From: Sphingobacterium deserti
GTDB taxonomy: Bacteria; Bacteroidota; Bacteroidia; Sphingobacteriales; Sphingobacteriaceae
Direction: 5' to 3'
NCBI RefSeq assembly: GCF_000757725.1
Contig: NZ_JJMU01000029.1
Coordinates: 1 to 64,000 of the forward strand
DNA: 64,000 bases
Part shown: positions 52,032 to 61,347 of the stretch, in pieces
Numbering within the stretch: the stretch's first letter is position 1
Layout: every line of letters begins with the position of its first letter
The notes under the pieces: generated by a model
The model's database searches: none
What the model was told of the DNA's origin: nothing
Seen by the model: only the letters and a program-made list of their open reading frames with translations
Position numbers and translations under genes: made by a program

Positions 52032-53690
52032 ATGAATGTGATGAATAAGAAATTTAGAAAAATAATATACGCGTTAGGGATACTCAGTAGCATGGCAGCC
52101 ATGAATGCCTGTACAAACCTTGACGAAAAAGTGTATGATACACTGGTAAACGAGAACTTTTATAACACACGCGAAGAAGTAATTTCAGCGGTTTTGCGAC
52201 CCTACACGCATGCAAATGCTTGGGCGACACCTGGCCAAGATGGCTGGTGGCGACTGAGCGAATACTCCGCAGACCAACTGGCTTGGCCGGTGAAAGGTAG
52301 GCACGGACAAGATGGTGGTAAATGGATTCGATTGCATTACCATACCTGGACAGGGGACGATTCGGCTATACAACAGGCTTGGAACTTAATGTTTTGGGGA
52401 ATGGGTTTATGTACGTCTCCTATTGAAGCATTGGAAGGACGCGATATTGCAAGCATGGGGATTACAGAGGAGGAAAAAGCAGCATTTATAGCCGAACTCA
52501 AGCTTTTTCGGGCGTTTCATTATCTAAAGATTATGGATATATGGGGGAATGTGCCGATCGTAACGCAAGTCGGAATTCCTGCGAGCCCTACTACGGCACC
52601 AAGGATTGAGGTATTTAATTTTATTGAAAAAGAAATATTAGAGAATATTGATAAGATCCCGGTTTTATCAAAGGAGATGACAGGTCGTATGTCTCGGGCA
52701 GGTGCTTACGCGATGTTAGTTGAATTGTACCTAAATGCCGAAGTCTGGACAGGTACGGCGCGATGGGACGACTGTATTGCGGCAGCAAACCAGATAATCA
52801 ATGGAAATGCCGGCGCACAAAACGGTCAAATGGCGCTTGATCCAAATATTACCGATGCTTTCAAACCGGATAACCATCTTTCTAAAGAAACTATTTTTGC
52901 ATTAGCTTATGAGTTTCAAAGATCCAATACGCAACCGCAATGGACGGGCGACTTTTTCTATTTCAATCACCGTGCTATAACCGGGGGCGGAAGAAATGGG
53001 AACGACGGAACGGTAGTCATTCCTGGTGTTTATGATACTTTTCCAACAGCAGATTTACGTAAGACAGCATGGATGTTGCATGGCCCGCAAATGCGTTTTG
53101 ATGATCCCACACAGCCCGTATTGGGAAGTAATGATGAATACCAAGGGCAGCCGGTAGTTTTTGTGGATAACATACGCCGAAACCTAGAGGCAATACGTAA
53201 TGGTACCGATCCTGAATTGCTACCTTCAGACATGACAACTGGCGAAGGAACCAGTGGTGTGCGTTTCAATAAATATCAATTGGGGCACATCGCTCATCCG
53301 AGCTACAATAGCACAGATTGGCATTTTTATCGTTTGACCTGGGTGTATTTTGCAAAGGCTGAAGCATTGATGCGCAAAAATGGCGGCAGCGCCAACGCCG
53401 AAGCTGTAGAATTAATTAATGCATCAAAGCGTAGGGCATATTCGGCGGCGGATTGGCCTGCCTATGCGTACACCTCGGCGACGCTGACGATGACAGAACT
53501 ACTCGCAGAAAGAGGCCGTGAGTTTATCTTCGAAGGGTTCAGAAGGCAAGACCTGATACGCTTCGGTCGTTTCCATACCGACTCCTGGTGGGATCACGAA
53601 CCAACAGACATTAATAAAACCATATTTGCAATCCCGAACAATCAACGGGTGTTAAACCAAAACTTAGCCCAAAACGCTGGGTATAATTAA
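52032..53690 (+). CDS. SusD-type surface nutrient-binding lipoprotein
   Basis: This lipoprotein of about 552 residues has a signal ending MAAMNAC, lipidated at the Cys, followed by TNLDEKVYDTLVNENFY, the standard SusD N-terminal feature. TPR-type helices and the C-terminal RGREFIFEGFRRQDLIRFGRF block are diagnostic. The start may be 52032 or 52041; the frame opening at 52002 lies in the SusC end. It acts as the lid of the SusC channel. A strong terminator follows the stop. Confidence 0.93.
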   Translation: MNVMNKKFRKIIYALGILSSMAAMNACTNLDEKVYDTLVNENFYNTREEVISAVLRPYTHANAWATPGQDGWWRLSEYSADQLAWPVKGRHGQDGGKWIRLHYHTWTGDDSAIQQAWNLMFWGMGLCTSPIEALEGRDIASMGITEEEKAAFIAELKLFRAFHYLKIMDIWGNVPIVTQVGIPASPTTAPRIEVFNFIEKEILENIDKIPVLSKEMTGRMSRAGAYAMLVELYLNAEVWTGTARWDDCIAAANQIINGNAGAQNGQMALDPNITDAFKPDNHLSKETIFALAYEFQRSNTQPQWTGDFFYFNHRAITGGGRNGNDGTVVIPGVYDTFPTADLRKTAWMLHGPQMRFDDPTQPVLGSNDEYQGQPVVFVDNIRRNLEAIRNGTDPELLPSDMTTGEGTSGVRFNKYQLGHIAHPSYNSTDWHFYRLTWVYFAKAEALMRKNGGSANAEAVELINASKRRAYSAADWPAYAYTSATLTMTELLAERGREFIFEGFRRQDLIRFGRFHTDSWWDHEPTDINKTIFAIPNNQRVLNQNLAQNAGYN

Positions 53691-53714
53691 GCAAGTGTAA
53701 AGTGTAGTGAGAGG

Positions 53715-53746
53715 CCCGGATCGTATGATCCGGGTTTTCTTTATTT
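53715..53746 (+). terminator. terminator of the SusC/SusD operon
   Basis: A perfect 8-bp stem CCCGGATC/GATCCGGG with loop GTAT is followed by TTTTCTTTATTT. Confidence 0.9.
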
Positions 53747-53791
53747 AAGGAAACCAAATTGTCAAAAACGTGTTTTAACTATTGAAATTAA

Positions 53792-53820
53792 TTGAATGTA
53801 CTGTGTAATGCGTAACTTTG
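53792..53820 (+). promoter_or_regulatory. promoter of ispH, apparently leaderless
   Basis: TTG (53792-53794) and TAACTTTG (53813-53820) are 18 bp apart. The ATG at 53824 begins 3 bp after the -7 element, so transcription would start at or next to the start codon. Confidence 0.55.
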
Positions 53821-53823
53821 TGT

Positions 53824-54672
53824 ATGGCTAAAAATCTTCAAGTAACGATTGATAAGGACTCCGGCTTTTGTTTTGGTGTGGTTTATGCCATTGATATGGC
53901 CGAGGAAATCCTCGAAGAAGACGGCTATCTATACTGCTTGGGCGATATCGTTCATAATGATGAGGAGGTAGCTCGGTTAAGAGCCAAAGGTTTGCGGATC
54001 ATTGCACACGAAGATCTTGCTACGCTGAGCAACGAAAAAGTATTGATTCGTGCGCACGGGGAAGCGCCAGAGACGTATCGCACCGCACTCGAAAATAATA
54101 TCACACTAATTGATGCATCCTGCCCCGTGGTATTGAAATTGCAAAACCGGATTAAAACTTCTTACGACGATAACGAGAAGATTTTGATTTTTGGGAAGCA
54201 TGGCCATGCTGAGGTGATTGGTTTGCAGGGACAGACCAATAACGAAGCCTTAGTGTTTCAGGATCTTGAAGAATTAGATCAAACGGAACTACCAGCTTCG
54301 TTTACCCTGTATAGCCAAACGACAAAAAGTGTCGATAAATTCTATGCTATAAAGGAAGAGCTCATAAAACGGGGCTACGAAGTGAAGGCCAACGATACCA
54401 TTTGCAGACAGGTGTCAAATAGGTATGAGGATTTGGGCGATTTTGCGCGCCAGTATGACAAAATTGTTTTTGTATCTGGGAAGAAATCCTCAAACGGTAA
54501 AGTGCTTTACGATGTATGTAAGCAGGCCAATCCAAACAGCTACTTTATCTCTGACACTGCCGAACTTGATGAGACGAATTTCCAACCGGATGAGCGTGTA
54601 GGTATCTGTGGTGCTACATCCACGCCTATGTGGCTAATGAAAGATGTGAAACAAGCTTTAGAGCAGTTTTAG
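53824..54672 (+). CDS. ispH: 4-hydroxy-3-methylbut-2-enyl diphosphate reductase
   Basis: This 282-residue cytosolic [4Fe-4S] enzyme makes IPP and DMAPP in the last step of the MEP pathway. The three cluster cysteines are visible in SGFCFGVVYAID, DASCPVVLKLQ and GICGATSTPMWLM. The active-site His motifs are GDIVHNDEEV and RAHGEAPE. The length is typical for Bacteroidota IspH. An upstream TTG at 53818 opens the same frame, but the promoter overlaps it. The gene is not part of the surface-polysaccharide region although it stands next to the SusC/SusD operon. Confidence 0.95.
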   Translation: MAKNLQVTIDKDSGFCFGVVYAIDMAEEILEEDGYLYCLGDIVHNDEEVARLRAKGLRIIAHEDLATLSNEKVLIRAHGEAPETYRTALENNITLIDASCPVVLKLQNRIKTSYDDNEKILIFGKHGHAEVIGLQGQTNNEALVFQDLEELDQTELPASFTLYSQTTKSVDKFYAIKEELIKRGYEVKANDTICRQVSNRYEDLGDFARQYDKIVFVSGKKSSNGKVLYDVCKQANPNSYFISDTAELDETNFQPDERVGICGATSTPMWLMKDVKQALEQF

Positions 54673-54728
54673 TACGTCATGTCATTCTCATTTTAAAATG
54701 CCTTTCCACGGTTCCTATAAATAATAAT

Positions 54729-54736
54729 TATTTTTG
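54729..54736 (+). promoter_or_regulatory. -7 element of hemH, apparently leaderless
   Basis: TATTTTTG matches TAnnTTTG and ends 5 bp before the ATG at 54742, leaving little or no 5' leader. Confidence 0.45.
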
Positions 54737-54741
54737 TATTA

Positions 54742-55767
54742 ATGAGTAAGAGCGCGACGAAGGGGGTTCTTTTAGTGCAACTTGGCACGCCCGATGCCCC
54801 CACCACGCCCGATGTGCGTAGATATCTAACAGAATTTTTGATGGATCCCCGGGTGATTGATATCCCGATTGTAGGACGGACTTTATTAGTTAAAGGCCTG
54901 ATCGTTCCCCGCCGTGCTCCGAAATCTGCCGCTACCTATCGTACGATCTGGGACGAAAAGACCGGATCTCCGCTAATGTATTACAGTGAGCTACAACGCG
55001 ACCTATTACAGCAGGAACTTGGCGAGGATTATCATGTCGAGCTTGCTATGCGCTACCAAAATCCTTCTATCGCTTCTGCATTGAAAAATATGGAATCGAT
55101 GATGCTGGAATCTATTCGCGTCATTCCTCTTTTTCCGCAATACGCTTCTGCGACGAGTGGCTCTGTTATAGATCGGGTGATGGAAGTTATGCGTACTTGG
55201 CAGTATTTCCCACAGATATCATTTGTGAGCAATTACTGCGACGATGAGCAGATGTGTGAAACCTATGCAGACCACGCAAAGCAGCATGATATCGATTACT
55301 ATGATCATATTCTGTTTAGCTACCATGGTTTGCCCGTTCGGCAGTTAGGCAAGGTTGATCCTTCGGGTGAACTCACCTGCCCGGATCGCGGTTGTGATAG
55401 CTGTCGCGTAGAAAAGAAAAGCTATTGCTATCTTTCGCAATGCTATGCTACATCGCGCACTATTGCTTCGAAGCTCGGGCTTTCGGAAGATCGTTATACG
55501 GTATGTTTCCAATCTCGATTGGGAAAAACGCCTTGGATTCAGCCCTATACCTCAGATGCCCTTCACCAATTGGCAAACGAAGGCGTGAAAAAACTGCTGG
55601 TATTTAGTCCGGCATTTGTTGCCGACTGTATCGAAACCCTCGACGAAATACAAGTGGAGTATGCCAACGAGTTTAAAGAACTAGGCGGCGAAGAGGTTGC
55701 TATGGTGGAAAGTCTGAATGATGACCCCAAATGGATAGGCGTATTGAAGCGACTAGCACAAGGATAA
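54742..55767 (+). CDS. hemH: ferrochelatase
   Basis: This 341-residue enzyme inserts Fe2+ into protoporphyrin IX in heme synthesis. It starts GVLLVQLGTPDAPTTPDVRRYLTEFL, contains RVIPLFPQYASATSG, the active-site His in FSYHGLPVRQ and the conserved Glu in DCIETLDEI. Several Cys lie in CPDRGCDSCRVEKKSYC. It is followed at 10 bp by the phosphoesterase gene, with which it is probably co-transcribed. Confidence 0.95.
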   Translation: MSKSATKGVLLVQLGTPDAPTTPDVRRYLTEFLMDPRVIDIPIVGRTLLVKGLIVPRRAPKSAATYRTIWDEKTGSPLMYYSELQRDLLQQELGEDYHVELAMRYQNPSIASALKNMESMMLESIRVIPLFPQYASATSGSVIDRVMEVMRTWQYFPQISFVSNYCDDEQMCETYADHAKQHDIDYYDHILFSYHGLPVRQLGKVDPSGELTCPDRGCDSCRVEKKSYCYLSQCYATSRTIASKLGLSEDRYTVCFQSRLGKTPWIQPYTSDALHQLANEGVKKLLVFSPAFVADCIETLDEIQVEYANEFKELGGEEVAMVESLNDDPKWIGVLKRLAQG

Positions 55768-55777
55768 AATTATTACT

Positions 55778-57052
55778 ATGTTGATATTTAATGCAGTGTT
55801 ACTGCTTTTCTTTGACTTTTATATTTTCTTCGCGTTGCGCGCGACGAAGATAAGGGTCGTTAAGAAGAATTGGTTTCCATACGTATGGTGGGGGTATTCT
55901 GTAGGTCTATTGCTAGGCTTAGTAATCGCTACAAAATTTGACATTCCGCTATCATACCGTTCGGTAATCTTAGTCGCCTTCTTCATGACCGCTGTCTGCA
56001 AGTTTATTTTTATCATCATTTTGCTTATTGATGATTTAAGACGTGGTGGTTTATGGGTTGCACGCCTCTTCATTCCTGCAAAAAAAGAACAAACCATTGA
56101 AACTGAGCAAGAGCTGGATTCTCCATTGCCGGAGGAGCCACGAAATGGTATTTCGCGATCAGAATTCCTGACTAAATCAGGAATAATAGTGGCCTCATTG
56201 CCTATATTCCCCTTGTCTTGGGGAATTCTTTCGGGAGGATACGATTACAAAATTCGTAGGCAAAAACTGTATCTGCCCGATTTACCAAGTGCATTCCACG
56301 GTTTGCGCATCGGCCAGATTTCAGATGTTCACTCCGGTTCCTTTTATAATCAAAAGGCTGTTTTAGGCGGGGTAGAGATGTTATTGGGTGAGCGGCCTGA
56401 TGCGATTTTTTTTACTGGAGACCTTGTGAATAATGTAGCTTCCGAAATGCGGGATTACCAAGATATTTTCACCAAGGTGAAGGCTGATTTGGGGGTGTTT
56501 TCGGTGCTTGGGAACCACGACTACGGCGATTACTATTTTGGTAAGGAAGACTCCCAAGCGAAGCGCAAAAATCTGAAAGATTTAATCGAGACGCATAAGG
56601 TGATGGGCTGGGATTTGTTAATGGACGAAAACCGATTACTGAAGGTAGGCAATGAGCAGTTGGCGATTGTGGGCGTACAAAATTGGGGTACTGGACGTTT
56701 CCCAAAAAAAGGCGATTTAGGGAAAGCTTTGCTAGGAACAGAGGAATCCGAGGTAAAGCTATTGCTGTCGCATGACCCTTCACATTGGCGTGCGCAGGTT
56801 CTTGATACCGATGTAGACGTCATGTTTGCCGGACATACCCACGGGATGCAATTCGGTGTGCGTGGTGAGCATTTTCAATGGAGTCCGGCGAAGTATATTT
56901 ACAAGGAGTGGGCGGGCTTGTATGAAGAGGATAATAAAAAACTTTATGTCAATGTCGGTTACGGCTTCTTGGGCTATCCGGGTCGTGTGGGGATCTTACC
57001 AGAGATCACGATCTTCGAGCTTATAAAAGGAGATAAGCCACATCTATCGTAA
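55778..57052 (+). CDS. membrane-anchored calcineurin-type metallophosphoesterase
   Basis: This 424-residue protein has three hydrophobic segments in the first ~105 residues and another near residue 140. A metallophosphoesterase domain from about residue 175 carries the full metal set: ISDVHSG, GDLVNN, LGNHDYGD, LSHDPSHW and AGHTHGMQ. The closest general type is the YkuE/LpxH-like group of lipid- or nucleotide-acting phosphoesterases. The substrate is unknown. It lies directly after hemH and ends at a terminator. Confidence 0.88.
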   Translation: MLIFNAVLLLFFDFYIFFALRATKIRVVKKNWFPYVWWGYSVGLLLGLVIATKFDIPLSYRSVILVAFFMTAVCKFIFIIILLIDDLRRGGLWVARLFIPAKKEQTIETEQELDSPLPEEPRNGISRSEFLTKSGIIVASLPIFPLSWGILSGGYDYKIRRQKLYLPDLPSAFHGLRIGQISDVHSGSFYNQKAVLGGVEMLLGERPDAIFFTGDLVNNVASEMRDYQDIFTKVKADLGVFSVLGNHDYGDYYFGKEDSQAKRKNLKDLIETHKVMGWDLLMDENRLLKVGNEQLAIVGVQNWGTGRFPKKGDLGKALLGTEESEVKLLLSHDPSHWRAQVLDTDVDVMFAGHTHGMQFGVRGEHFQWSPAKYIYKEWAGLYEEDNKKLYVNVGYGFLGYPGRVGILPEITIFELIKGDKPHLS

Positions 57053-57072
57053 CATGTAGATAAATCTATTTA

Positions 57073-57101
57073 AGCCTATGTTTTTCATAGGCTTTTTTTT
57101 G
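57073..57101 (+). terminator. terminator of the hemH-phosphoesterase unit
   Basis: A perfect stem AGCCTATG/CATAGGCT with loop TTTTT is followed by eight T. Confidence 0.9.
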
Positions 57102-57141
57102 TTTTCTAATTTAAAAAGAAGATATTTATAAAAATCTAGCC

Positions 57142-58182
57142 ATGCTTAATTTTTCAGAACAACCACATAAACGCAAAAACCTATTAACAGGGGAGTATAT
57201 TTTAGTATCACCACACCGGAGCAAACGCCCGTGGCAGGGACAGGTAGAGGATCTCGTTCCGGATAATCGTCCGCATTATGATCCTACATGTTATCTGTGT
57301 CCAGGCAATACCAGGGCAGACGGCACCGTCAATCCCGAGTATACCGATAGCTTTGTTTTCATCAATGACTTTTCCGCTTTACTAGAAGATACCCATCTAG
57401 ACATATTCAATGAAGAGGATCTCTTACAGGCCGAAGCCGAGCGTGGGATCTGCAAAGTCATCTCCTTTTCGCCTAGGCACGACCTAACTCTTCCGGAGAT
57501 GAGTCCTCGTGAAATCAAGGCCGTTGTTGATCTATGGCAGCGAGAGTATCAAGAACTGTCTGCGCGCGAGTGGATAAAATACATTCAAATTTTTGAGAAC
57601 AAAGGTAGCGTCATGGGATGTAGTAATCCACATCCGCACGGACAGATTTGGGCTCAGAGCTCTACACCCGTAGAAATAGAGAAGGAAAGCGAGCAACAAA
57701 AGGCTTATTTCCAGAGGACTGGTCGGACTATTCTTCAGGATTATCTCGACCTGGAACTAAAAAAAGATGAGCGTATCATCGTGAACAATGCGCATTTTGT
57801 GGCGCTAGTTCCATTTTGGGCCGCATGGCCTTATGAAACGATGATCATCAGCAAACGTGCGGTAGCCTCCATTTTAGAATTCAATGAAGCGGAAAAAGAA
57901 GACCTTGCCAAGACGCTGCAGGAATTGACTATCCGTTACGATAATATCTTCAAAACCTCGTTTCCGTATTCCGCTGGTATGCATCAGGCGCCAGTTAACA
58001 GTGGCGAACATCCAGAGTGGCATTGGCATATGCATTTTTATCCGCCTTTGCTACGCTCGGCGACAGTAAAGAAATTTATGGTTGGGTATGAGATGTTAGC
58101 TAATCCACAGCGAGATATCACGCCCGAACAAGCCGCGAATACACTGAAACAACAAGCAACGGTACATTACAAAGCACAGTAA
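57142..58182 (+). CDS. galT: galactose-1-phosphate uridylyltransferase
   Basis: This 346-residue Leloir-pathway enzyme exchanges UMP between UDP-glucose and galactose-1-phosphate. The HIT-type catalytic motif is His164-Pro-His166 in GCSNPHPHGQIWA, and Cys50 and Cys53 (CYLCPG) are zinc ligands. It starts 41 bp after the upstream terminator and is 1 bp from galK, so galT-galK-galM is one operon. No promoter -7 match stands out in the short gap upstream. No galactose transporter or galE is beside it. Confidence 0.95.
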   Translation: MLNFSEQPHKRKNLLTGEYILVSPHRSKRPWQGQVEDLVPDNRPHYDPTCYLCPGNTRADGTVNPEYTDSFVFINDFSALLEDTHLDIFNEEDLLQAEAERGICKVISFSPRHDLTLPEMSPREIKAVVDLWQREYQELSAREWIKYIQIFENKGSVMGCSNPHPHGQIWAQSSTPVEIEKESEQQKAYFQRTGRTILQDYLDLELKKDERIIVNNAHFVALVPFWAAWPYETMIISKRAVASILEFNEAEKEDLAKTLQELTIRYDNIFKTSFPYSAGMHQAPVNSGEHPEWHWHMHFYPPLLRSATVKKFMVGYEMLANPQRDITPEQAANTLKQQATVHYKAQ

Positions 58183-58183
58183 A

Positions 58184-59341
58184 ATGATTTCCAAAGAACA
58201 AATAGAAAATAGATATACGCACGTTTTTGAAAGCAAACCCACACACACGGTGCGCTCACCGGGAAGGATAAATATCATTGGTGAGCATACGGATTATAAT
58301 GAAGGCTTTGTATTGCCTACTGCCATTGATAAGGCTATCTATGTAGCTGTTGGCAAGCGGGAAGATGATCTCATTCGGCTTTACGCGGAAGACTTTAAGG
58401 CTTATTTTGAGATTCGCATAGCTGATATTCATCCGGTAGAGGAAGGCTGGCCGAATTATGTGCTGGGTGTTGTGGCACAATTGCAGGAAAGAAAGCTTCC
58501 ATTTGGAGGATTCAATATGTATATTGACGGCGACGTGCCACTTGGCGCAGGACTCTCGTCATCTGCGGCCTTAGAATGCGCAGCTGGCTTTGCACTGAAT
58601 GTTCTTTTTGACCTGCAGTTGCAACGGGTGGATATTGCGAAAATTGGTCAATTGGCGGAACACAACTATGCCGGAGTAAAATGCGGTATTATGGATCAGT
58701 TTGCCTCGGTACTAAGCAAGGCTGGTCATGTCGTGAAATTAGACTGTCGCGATCTGTCTTTCACACATATACCGTTAGAACTTGGCGAATACGCCATAAT
58801 CTTGTTGAATACCAATGTAAAGCATTCGCTGGCGTCTTCGGCATATAACGACCGACGAGCATCCTGCGAAGAAGGTGTTCGCTTAGTACAGGAAAAACAT
58901 GCCGAAGTGAATAGTTTACGGGATGTATCTATAGCTATGTTGGACGAACTCGTAAGACCCGTTGACGAAGACATCTATACGAAGTGTCGCTTCGTGGTAG
59001 AAGAAAACCAGCGCTTGAATGATGCTTGTGCTGCTTTAGAACGCGGCGATTTGGAAGAAGTTGGCCGACAACTGTTTCGCGCACATGCTGGTTTAAGTAA
59101 AGAATATGACGTAAGTTGTCCCGAATTGGACTTTTTAGTAGAATATGTAAAGGAATTTCCAGAAGTGCTGGGTGCCCGTATGATGGGCGGGGGCTTCGGG
59201 GGCTGTACCATCAATTTAGTAAAAAAATCTTTTCAGGATCTGTTGATCGAAAGAGTAACACCAATATACAAAGCGAAATTTGGTTTGGAACTGACAGCGA
59301 TTAAAGTAATTCCGTCCAACGGAACGGAAATATTAATATAA
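58184..59341 (+). CDS. galK: galactokinase
   Basis: This 385-residue GHMP kinase phosphorylates galactose at C1. The three family motifs are clear: SPGRINIIGEHTDYNEGFVL, VPLGAGLSSSAALE (ATP-binding) and MGGGFGGCTINL. It lies between galT and galM. Confidence 0.96.
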   Translation: MISKEQIENRYTHVFESKPTHTVRSPGRINIIGEHTDYNEGFVLPTAIDKAIYVAVGKREDDLIRLYAEDFKAYFEIRIADIHPVEEGWPNYVLGVVAQLQERKLPFGGFNMYIDGDVPLGAGLSSSAALECAAGFALNVLFDLQLQRVDIAKIGQLAEHNYAGVKCGIMDQFASVLSKAGHVVKLDCRDLSFTHIPLELGEYAIILLNTNVKHSLASSAYNDRRASCEEGVRLVQEKHAEVNSLRDVSIAMLDELVRPVDEDIYTKCRFVVEENQRLNDACAALERGDLEEVGRQLFRAHAGLSKEYDVSCPELDFLVEYVKEFPEVLGARMMGGGFGGCTINLVKKSFQDLLIERVTPIYKAKFGLELTAIKVIPSNGTEILI

Positions 59342-59356
59342 ACCTCTTTTATTCCC

Positions 59357-60496
59357 ATGATGAAAAAAACATTTCTTTTAGTCGGTTTGGCAACAGCGCT
59401 TTCGTGGACAGCCTGCCAAAATCAAGCAAATAAAACAACAGATACTGAGTTGTCGGACAGCAGTTTTGCCGGATCTATAGATGGGCAAGAAATGACATTA
59501 TTTACCCTGAAAAATGAAAAGGGAGCTAAAGCTACTTTTACAAATTTTGGAGCCCGTATTGTCTCGCTTTGGGTGCCTGATAAAGAAGGCAATTTGACGG
59601 ATGTTGTGCTCGGATTTAACAAGGCAGGGGATTACAATAACCCGGAAGAACCGTATTACGGAACGATTGTGGGGCCATTTGGTAACCGTATTGCCAAAGG
59701 GAAATTCACGTTGGATGGCGAAGAATATACATTGCCGACGAATAATGGCGGGAACACGTTACATGGTGGATTCAAAGGTGTGCATTTCGCCGCTTGGGAA
59801 GGGAAGCAGGATGGGGATAACAAAGTGACATTTTCATACACCTTACCCGATAAGAACGAGGGTTTTCCTGGGAATATTTCGATGACTGTAACCTACAAAC
59901 TTACTGACGATAATGCGCTGGAGATAGATTACACCGCTACAACGGATAAGAAGACGGTTGTCAATCTGACTAACCATGCGTATTTCAACCTGAATGGCGA
60001 AGGTAGCGGTACCATCTTGGATCACAGCTTGCAGATCTATGGAGATCAATATACGCCGGTCGATAGCACCTTGATCCCGACGGGAGAACTAGCTACCGTG
60101 AAAGGAACGCCTTTTGATTTTTCGCAAGCGAAGACGATTGGAAAAGATATTGAACAACAAGATGAACAATTGCGCTACGGAGGGGGATATGATCATAATT
60201 TTATACTGCGTGGCGACAAGGTGGATAACTTAAACCACGCCGCCACATTAATCGGTGATAAATCAGGAATTAAAATGGACATCTATACCGAGGAGCCAGG
60301 ATTACAGTTTTATAGTGGAAATTTTATGGCGGAGAAAGTAACCTTAAAGAATGGTAAAAAAGATGCATTCCGCACAGGTTTGTGCTTAGAAACGCAGCAT
60401 TTTCCGGATGCTCCTAACCAAGCTAATTTCCCTTCAACGGTTCTAGAACCCGGCCAAACATATACGACAAAGTCTATCTATAAATTTAGTTTGTAA
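59357..60496 (+). CDS. galM: aldose 1-epimerase, predicted lipoprotein
   Basis: This 379-residue enzyme interconverts alpha and beta anomers of galactose. The family motifs are present: GNRIAKGKFTLDG, the catalytic His in LTNHAYFNLNG and the catalytic Glu in LCLETQHFPDAPN. The N-terminus (MMKKTFLLVGLATALSWTAC) is a lipoprotein signal with lipidation at Cys20, so the enzyme works in the periplasm or at the surface, unlike the cytosolic GalK and GalT. This pattern occurs in several Bacteroidota. A strong terminator follows. Confidence 0.93.
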   Translation: MMKKTFLLVGLATALSWTACQNQANKTTDTELSDSSFAGSIDGQEMTLFTLKNEKGAKATFTNFGARIVSLWVPDKEGNLTDVVLGFNKAGDYNNPEEPYYGTIVGPFGNRIAKGKFTLDGEEYTLPTNNGGNTLHGGFKGVHFAAWEGKQDGDNKVTFSYTLPDKNEGFPGNISMTVTYKLTDDNALEIDYTATTDKKTVVNLTNHAYFNLNGEGSGTILDHSLQIYGDQYTPVDSTLIPTGELATVKGTPFDFSQAKTIGKDIEQQDEQLRYGGGYDHNFILRGDKVDNLNHAATLIGDKSGIKMDIYTEEPGLQFYSGNFMAEKVTLKNGKKDAFRTGLCLETQHFPDAPNQANFPSTVLEPGQTYTTKSIYKFSL

Positions 60497-60510
60497 CAAG
60501 GATAATATCC

Positions 60511-60555
60511 AAAATTGAGGGGTTTGTATGTATGCATGCAAACCCCTCAATTTTT
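60511..60555 (+). terminator. terminator of the gal operon
   Basis: A 15-bp perfect stem AAATTGAGGGGTTTG/CAAACCCCTCAATTT is followed by TTG, with A-rich sequence on the other side, so it could act in both directions. Confidence 0.9.
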
Positions 60556-60686
60556 GTAATATAAATTGTCTGCGTGTACAGTGGGTTTAAACTAAAAAAA
60601 TCTTAGTCCATTTTTAAATTTTCCTTTTATTACAGTAGTAATATCATTATATTAGTATATGCAATAATTAAGTATTTAATAATATT

Positions 60687-61001
60687 ATGGTATTATTTAT
60701 ATCACCTTCGAAAGCACAGCTTAAAATTGCTGAACAGATCCGTGCAAAGCGACTTGCGATGAATCTAACGCAGGAAGGGCTAGCGGAACGCTCTGGCGTT
60801 GCACTTCCGACATTACGCAAGTTTGAACAAAAAGGATTGATCTCTTTAGAGTCATTTGTGAAACTTCTGATGGTCGTTGGTGGTGTCGAAGCGATCATTG
60901 AGGCATTACAGCCTTCAAAAGCCGTTTTTGCGTCGATAGACGATGTGCTGAAAGACGAGAATACCACTTATCATACGCGGAAAAGGGCGCGAAAAAAATG
61001 A
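60687..61001 (+). CDS. HipB-like XRE-family antitoxin/repressor
   Basis: This 104-residue DNA-binding protein has a helix-turn-helix at about residues 13-65 (AEQIRAKRLAMNLTQEGLAERSG, LPTLRKFEQKG) and a basic C-terminal tail. This form is typical of HipB-like regulators that precede hipA. An AT-rich upstream region with the dyad ATTAC-AGTA-GTAAT near 60634 could be its operator. Its stop codon overlaps an ATG (ATGA) at 60998, as in hipBA operons, but no intact hipA follows. Confidence 0.8.
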   Translation: MVLFISPSKAQLKIAEQIRAKRLAMNLTQEGLAERSGVALPTLRKFEQKGLISLESFVKLLMVVGGVEAIIEALQPSKAVFASIDDVLKDENTTYHTRKRARKK

Positions 61002-61090
61002 GCAGATCAATTAGAATAGTTTATGTGGGATTTTTTGCAGTAAATCAGCGAGTTCGGTCTGTCAAATTGGATTTTTCGGATTTATCATAG
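60998..61090 (+). pseudogene. possible start of a truncated hipA
   Basis: A 30-codon frame begins at the ATGA overlap with the HipB-like gene. The first residues (MSRSIRIVYVGFFAV) look like a HipA N-terminal strand; after about residue 16 the sequence is the antisense of the RelE-like gene's 3' end. A kinase body is absent. Best explanation: the hipA gene was removed when the RelE/RelB module became joined here. The homology of such a short stretch is uncertain. Confidence 0.4.
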
Positions 61091-61347
61091 ATCGCTAGTA
61101 GGTAAACTGTATCATCTTCCAAAATGATATTGGCAATAACCCTAGCACCACCAGATTTCCCTTTTCCTTCAGAGGCAACGGCTAACCTTATCTTATAACA
61201 GCTACTTCCCAAAGCTGTACCTTGTTGTGGGTTTCTTTCTAACGAATCGACTAAATCGATGTATTTACTTTTAAGCGAGGGATACTTTTTAACCAGTCTT
61301 TTTAGCTGTTTTTCGAATAATTGTAGTGTATATACATTATAACTCAT
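61045..61347 (-). CDS. RelE/ParE-family toxin, C-terminus altered
   Basis: This 100-residue toxin has the RelE fold: an N-terminal helix pair (LQLFEKQLKRLVKKYPSLK), YKIRLAVASEGKGKSGGARVI, and the strand VYLLAIYDKSEKSNLTD, as in Bacteroidota RelE-like mRNA interferases. Family members usually run on for several more residues after the NLTD segment; here it ends at RTR and stop, at the junction with the hipA remnant. It overlaps the antitoxin start by 11 bp. It may be active or weakened by the loss. Confidence 0.82.
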   Translation of the reverse strand: MSYNVYTLQLFEKQLKRLVKKYPSLKSKYIDLVDSLERNPQQGTALGSSCYKIRLAVASEGKGKSGGARVIANIILEDDTVYLLAIYDKSEKSNLTDRTR

